Part shown: positions 39,174 to 39,677 of the stretch, piece by piece | Layout: each line of letters begins with the position of its first letter | Numbering within the stretch: the first letter of the stretch is position 1 | DNA from: CAZJJK01 sp964546285 | Lineage (GTDB): Bacteria; Spirochaetota; Spirochaetia; Treponematales; Breznakiellaceae | Assembly (NCBI GenBank): GCA_964546285.1 | Contig: CAZJJK010000017.1 | Location: 1 to 39,677 of the forward strand | Length of the DNA stretch: 39,677 nucleotides | Direction of reading: 5' to 3' | Notes under the pieces: generated by a model | Seen by the model: the letters and a program-made list of their open reading frames with translations, nothing else | The model's database searches: none | Told to the model about the DNA's origin: nothing | Made by a program: the position numbers and the translations under genes

Positions 39174-39677
39174 CTATATACGATTATCGAAATTATCCTT
39201 CTCTATATCCTTAAAATAGCGCACTGTACCGTACCGTAATTCCTCCAGAGCCGCCTCATCGCAGACAATAAGGGCTTTAGGATGCGATTGCAGACAGGAA
39301 ATAGTGCACATATGGCTGATAGCCCCTTCCACGCCATCACGCAGGGCGCGGGCTTTATTGTGTCCGTTAACGACAATAAGAACCTCGCGGGCGTCCGTTA
39401 CGGTACCGATACCTACGGTTAACGCTCGGGAAGGCACCTTGGAGATATCGCCGTCAAAGAAACGGGAATTGGCTATGCGCGTATCCATAGTCAGTGTTTT
39501 GATCCGCGTTCTGGATTTGAGTGAAGAACCGGGTTCGTTAAAGGCGATGTGTCCATCCGGTCCAATGCCGCCCATAAACAGCTCAATGCCGCCATAGGAG
39601 GCTATTTTTTTTTCATAGGCGGCGCATTCGGCCTCTAAATCAGGGGCGACGCCATTCAATATATTAACGTTTTCCTT
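39174..39677 (-). CDS. nagB: Glucosamine-6-phosphate deaminase, C-terminal part
   Basis: The last 167 residues of NagB, which converts glucosamine-6-phosphate to fructose-6-phosphate and ammonia. The reading frame continues past the window edge: KENVNILNGVAPD matches the family just before the active-site region. The hallmark GGIELFMGGIGPDGHIAFNEPGSSL holds the catalytic His and Asp region, and SRTRIKTLT follows. The sequence ends DFDNRI-like after ALTVGIGTVTDAREV and VNGHNKARAL. About 100 N-terminal residues are missing. It would feed amino-sugar carbon into glycolysis. Confidence 0.95.
   Translation of the reverse strand, partial: KENVNILNGVAPDLEAECAAYEKKIASYGGIELFMGGIGPDGHIAFNEPGSSLKSRTRIKTLTMDTRIANSRFFDGDISKVPSRALTVGIGTVTDAREVLIVVNGHNKARALRDGVEGAISHMCTISCLQSHPKALIVCDEAALEELRYGTVRYFKDIEKDNFDNRI

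Noticed and set aside
1..39677. CRISPR array, prophage, insertion sequence or toxin-antitoxin genes
   Set aside because: No regularly spaced direct repeats, transposase, integrase or phage structural motifs were seen on either strand.

Overview
The window reads as a dense chromosomal segment of a motile, Gram-negative-type bacterium, most likely a spirochaete related to Treponema. This is an inference from the gene mix: chemotaxis genes, an Lpt bridge with an unusual lipoprotein-like LptC, RNase Y with YmdB, a TIM-barrel-like secreted protein, and overall base composition near half G+C. Almost everything is housekeeping or conserved accessory. I see no prophage, insertion sequence, CRISPR array or rRNA.

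Layout. 1-5.3 kb (minus): a membrane chemoreceptor, a secreted hypothetical, then an operon of membrane protein, rsmE and an HExxH protein. 5.3-8.6 kb: an M29-type aminopeptidase facing an acyl-CoA synthetase. 8.7-13.1 kb: a membrane-anchored TPR protein with a C-terminal Mrr-like fold, facing tex-rsmG. 13.5-19.2 kb: an RluA-type pseudouridine synthase facing a ptsI-der-merR-rsm22 operon. 19.3-22.7 kb: a GerMN protein facing rny-ymdB. 22.8-25.75 kb (minus): lptC-lptA-lptB and a bifunctional-nuclease-family gene. 25.9-28.0 kb: cheR-cheB. 28.0-29.9 kb (minus): TPR, a second and degenerate YmdB paralog, and a RseC-like protein. 30-32.5 kb: an Hsp20 facing rpoN-hpf. 32.7-34.2 kb: a DUF1015 gene and tRNA-Leu(CAA). 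34.2-36.1 kb (minus): a REC-PAS-PAS-HisKA_2 kinase. 36.5-39.2 kb: a split chromate transporter pair and a CapA-like protein. 39.2 kb to the end (minus): the C-terminal part of nagB.

The strongest themes are RNA and ribosome handling (rsmE, rsmG, rsm22-like, rluA-like, tex, der, rny, hpf), signalling (MCP, CheR, CheB, hybrid kinase, EI, RpoN) and envelope work (LptCAB, RseC-like, CapA).

Two results stand out. First, many first-in-operon genes have a sigma70-type promoter whose -10 hexamer ends 6-7 nt before the ATG, with no Shine-Dalgarno sequence. This predicts leaderless mRNAs and moves several start codons downstream of apparent TTG starts that are really -35 elements. Second, the window holds both an intact YmdB phosphodiesterase (beside rny) and a paralog in which most metal-binding and catalytic residues are replaced, which is probably a pseudoenzyme.
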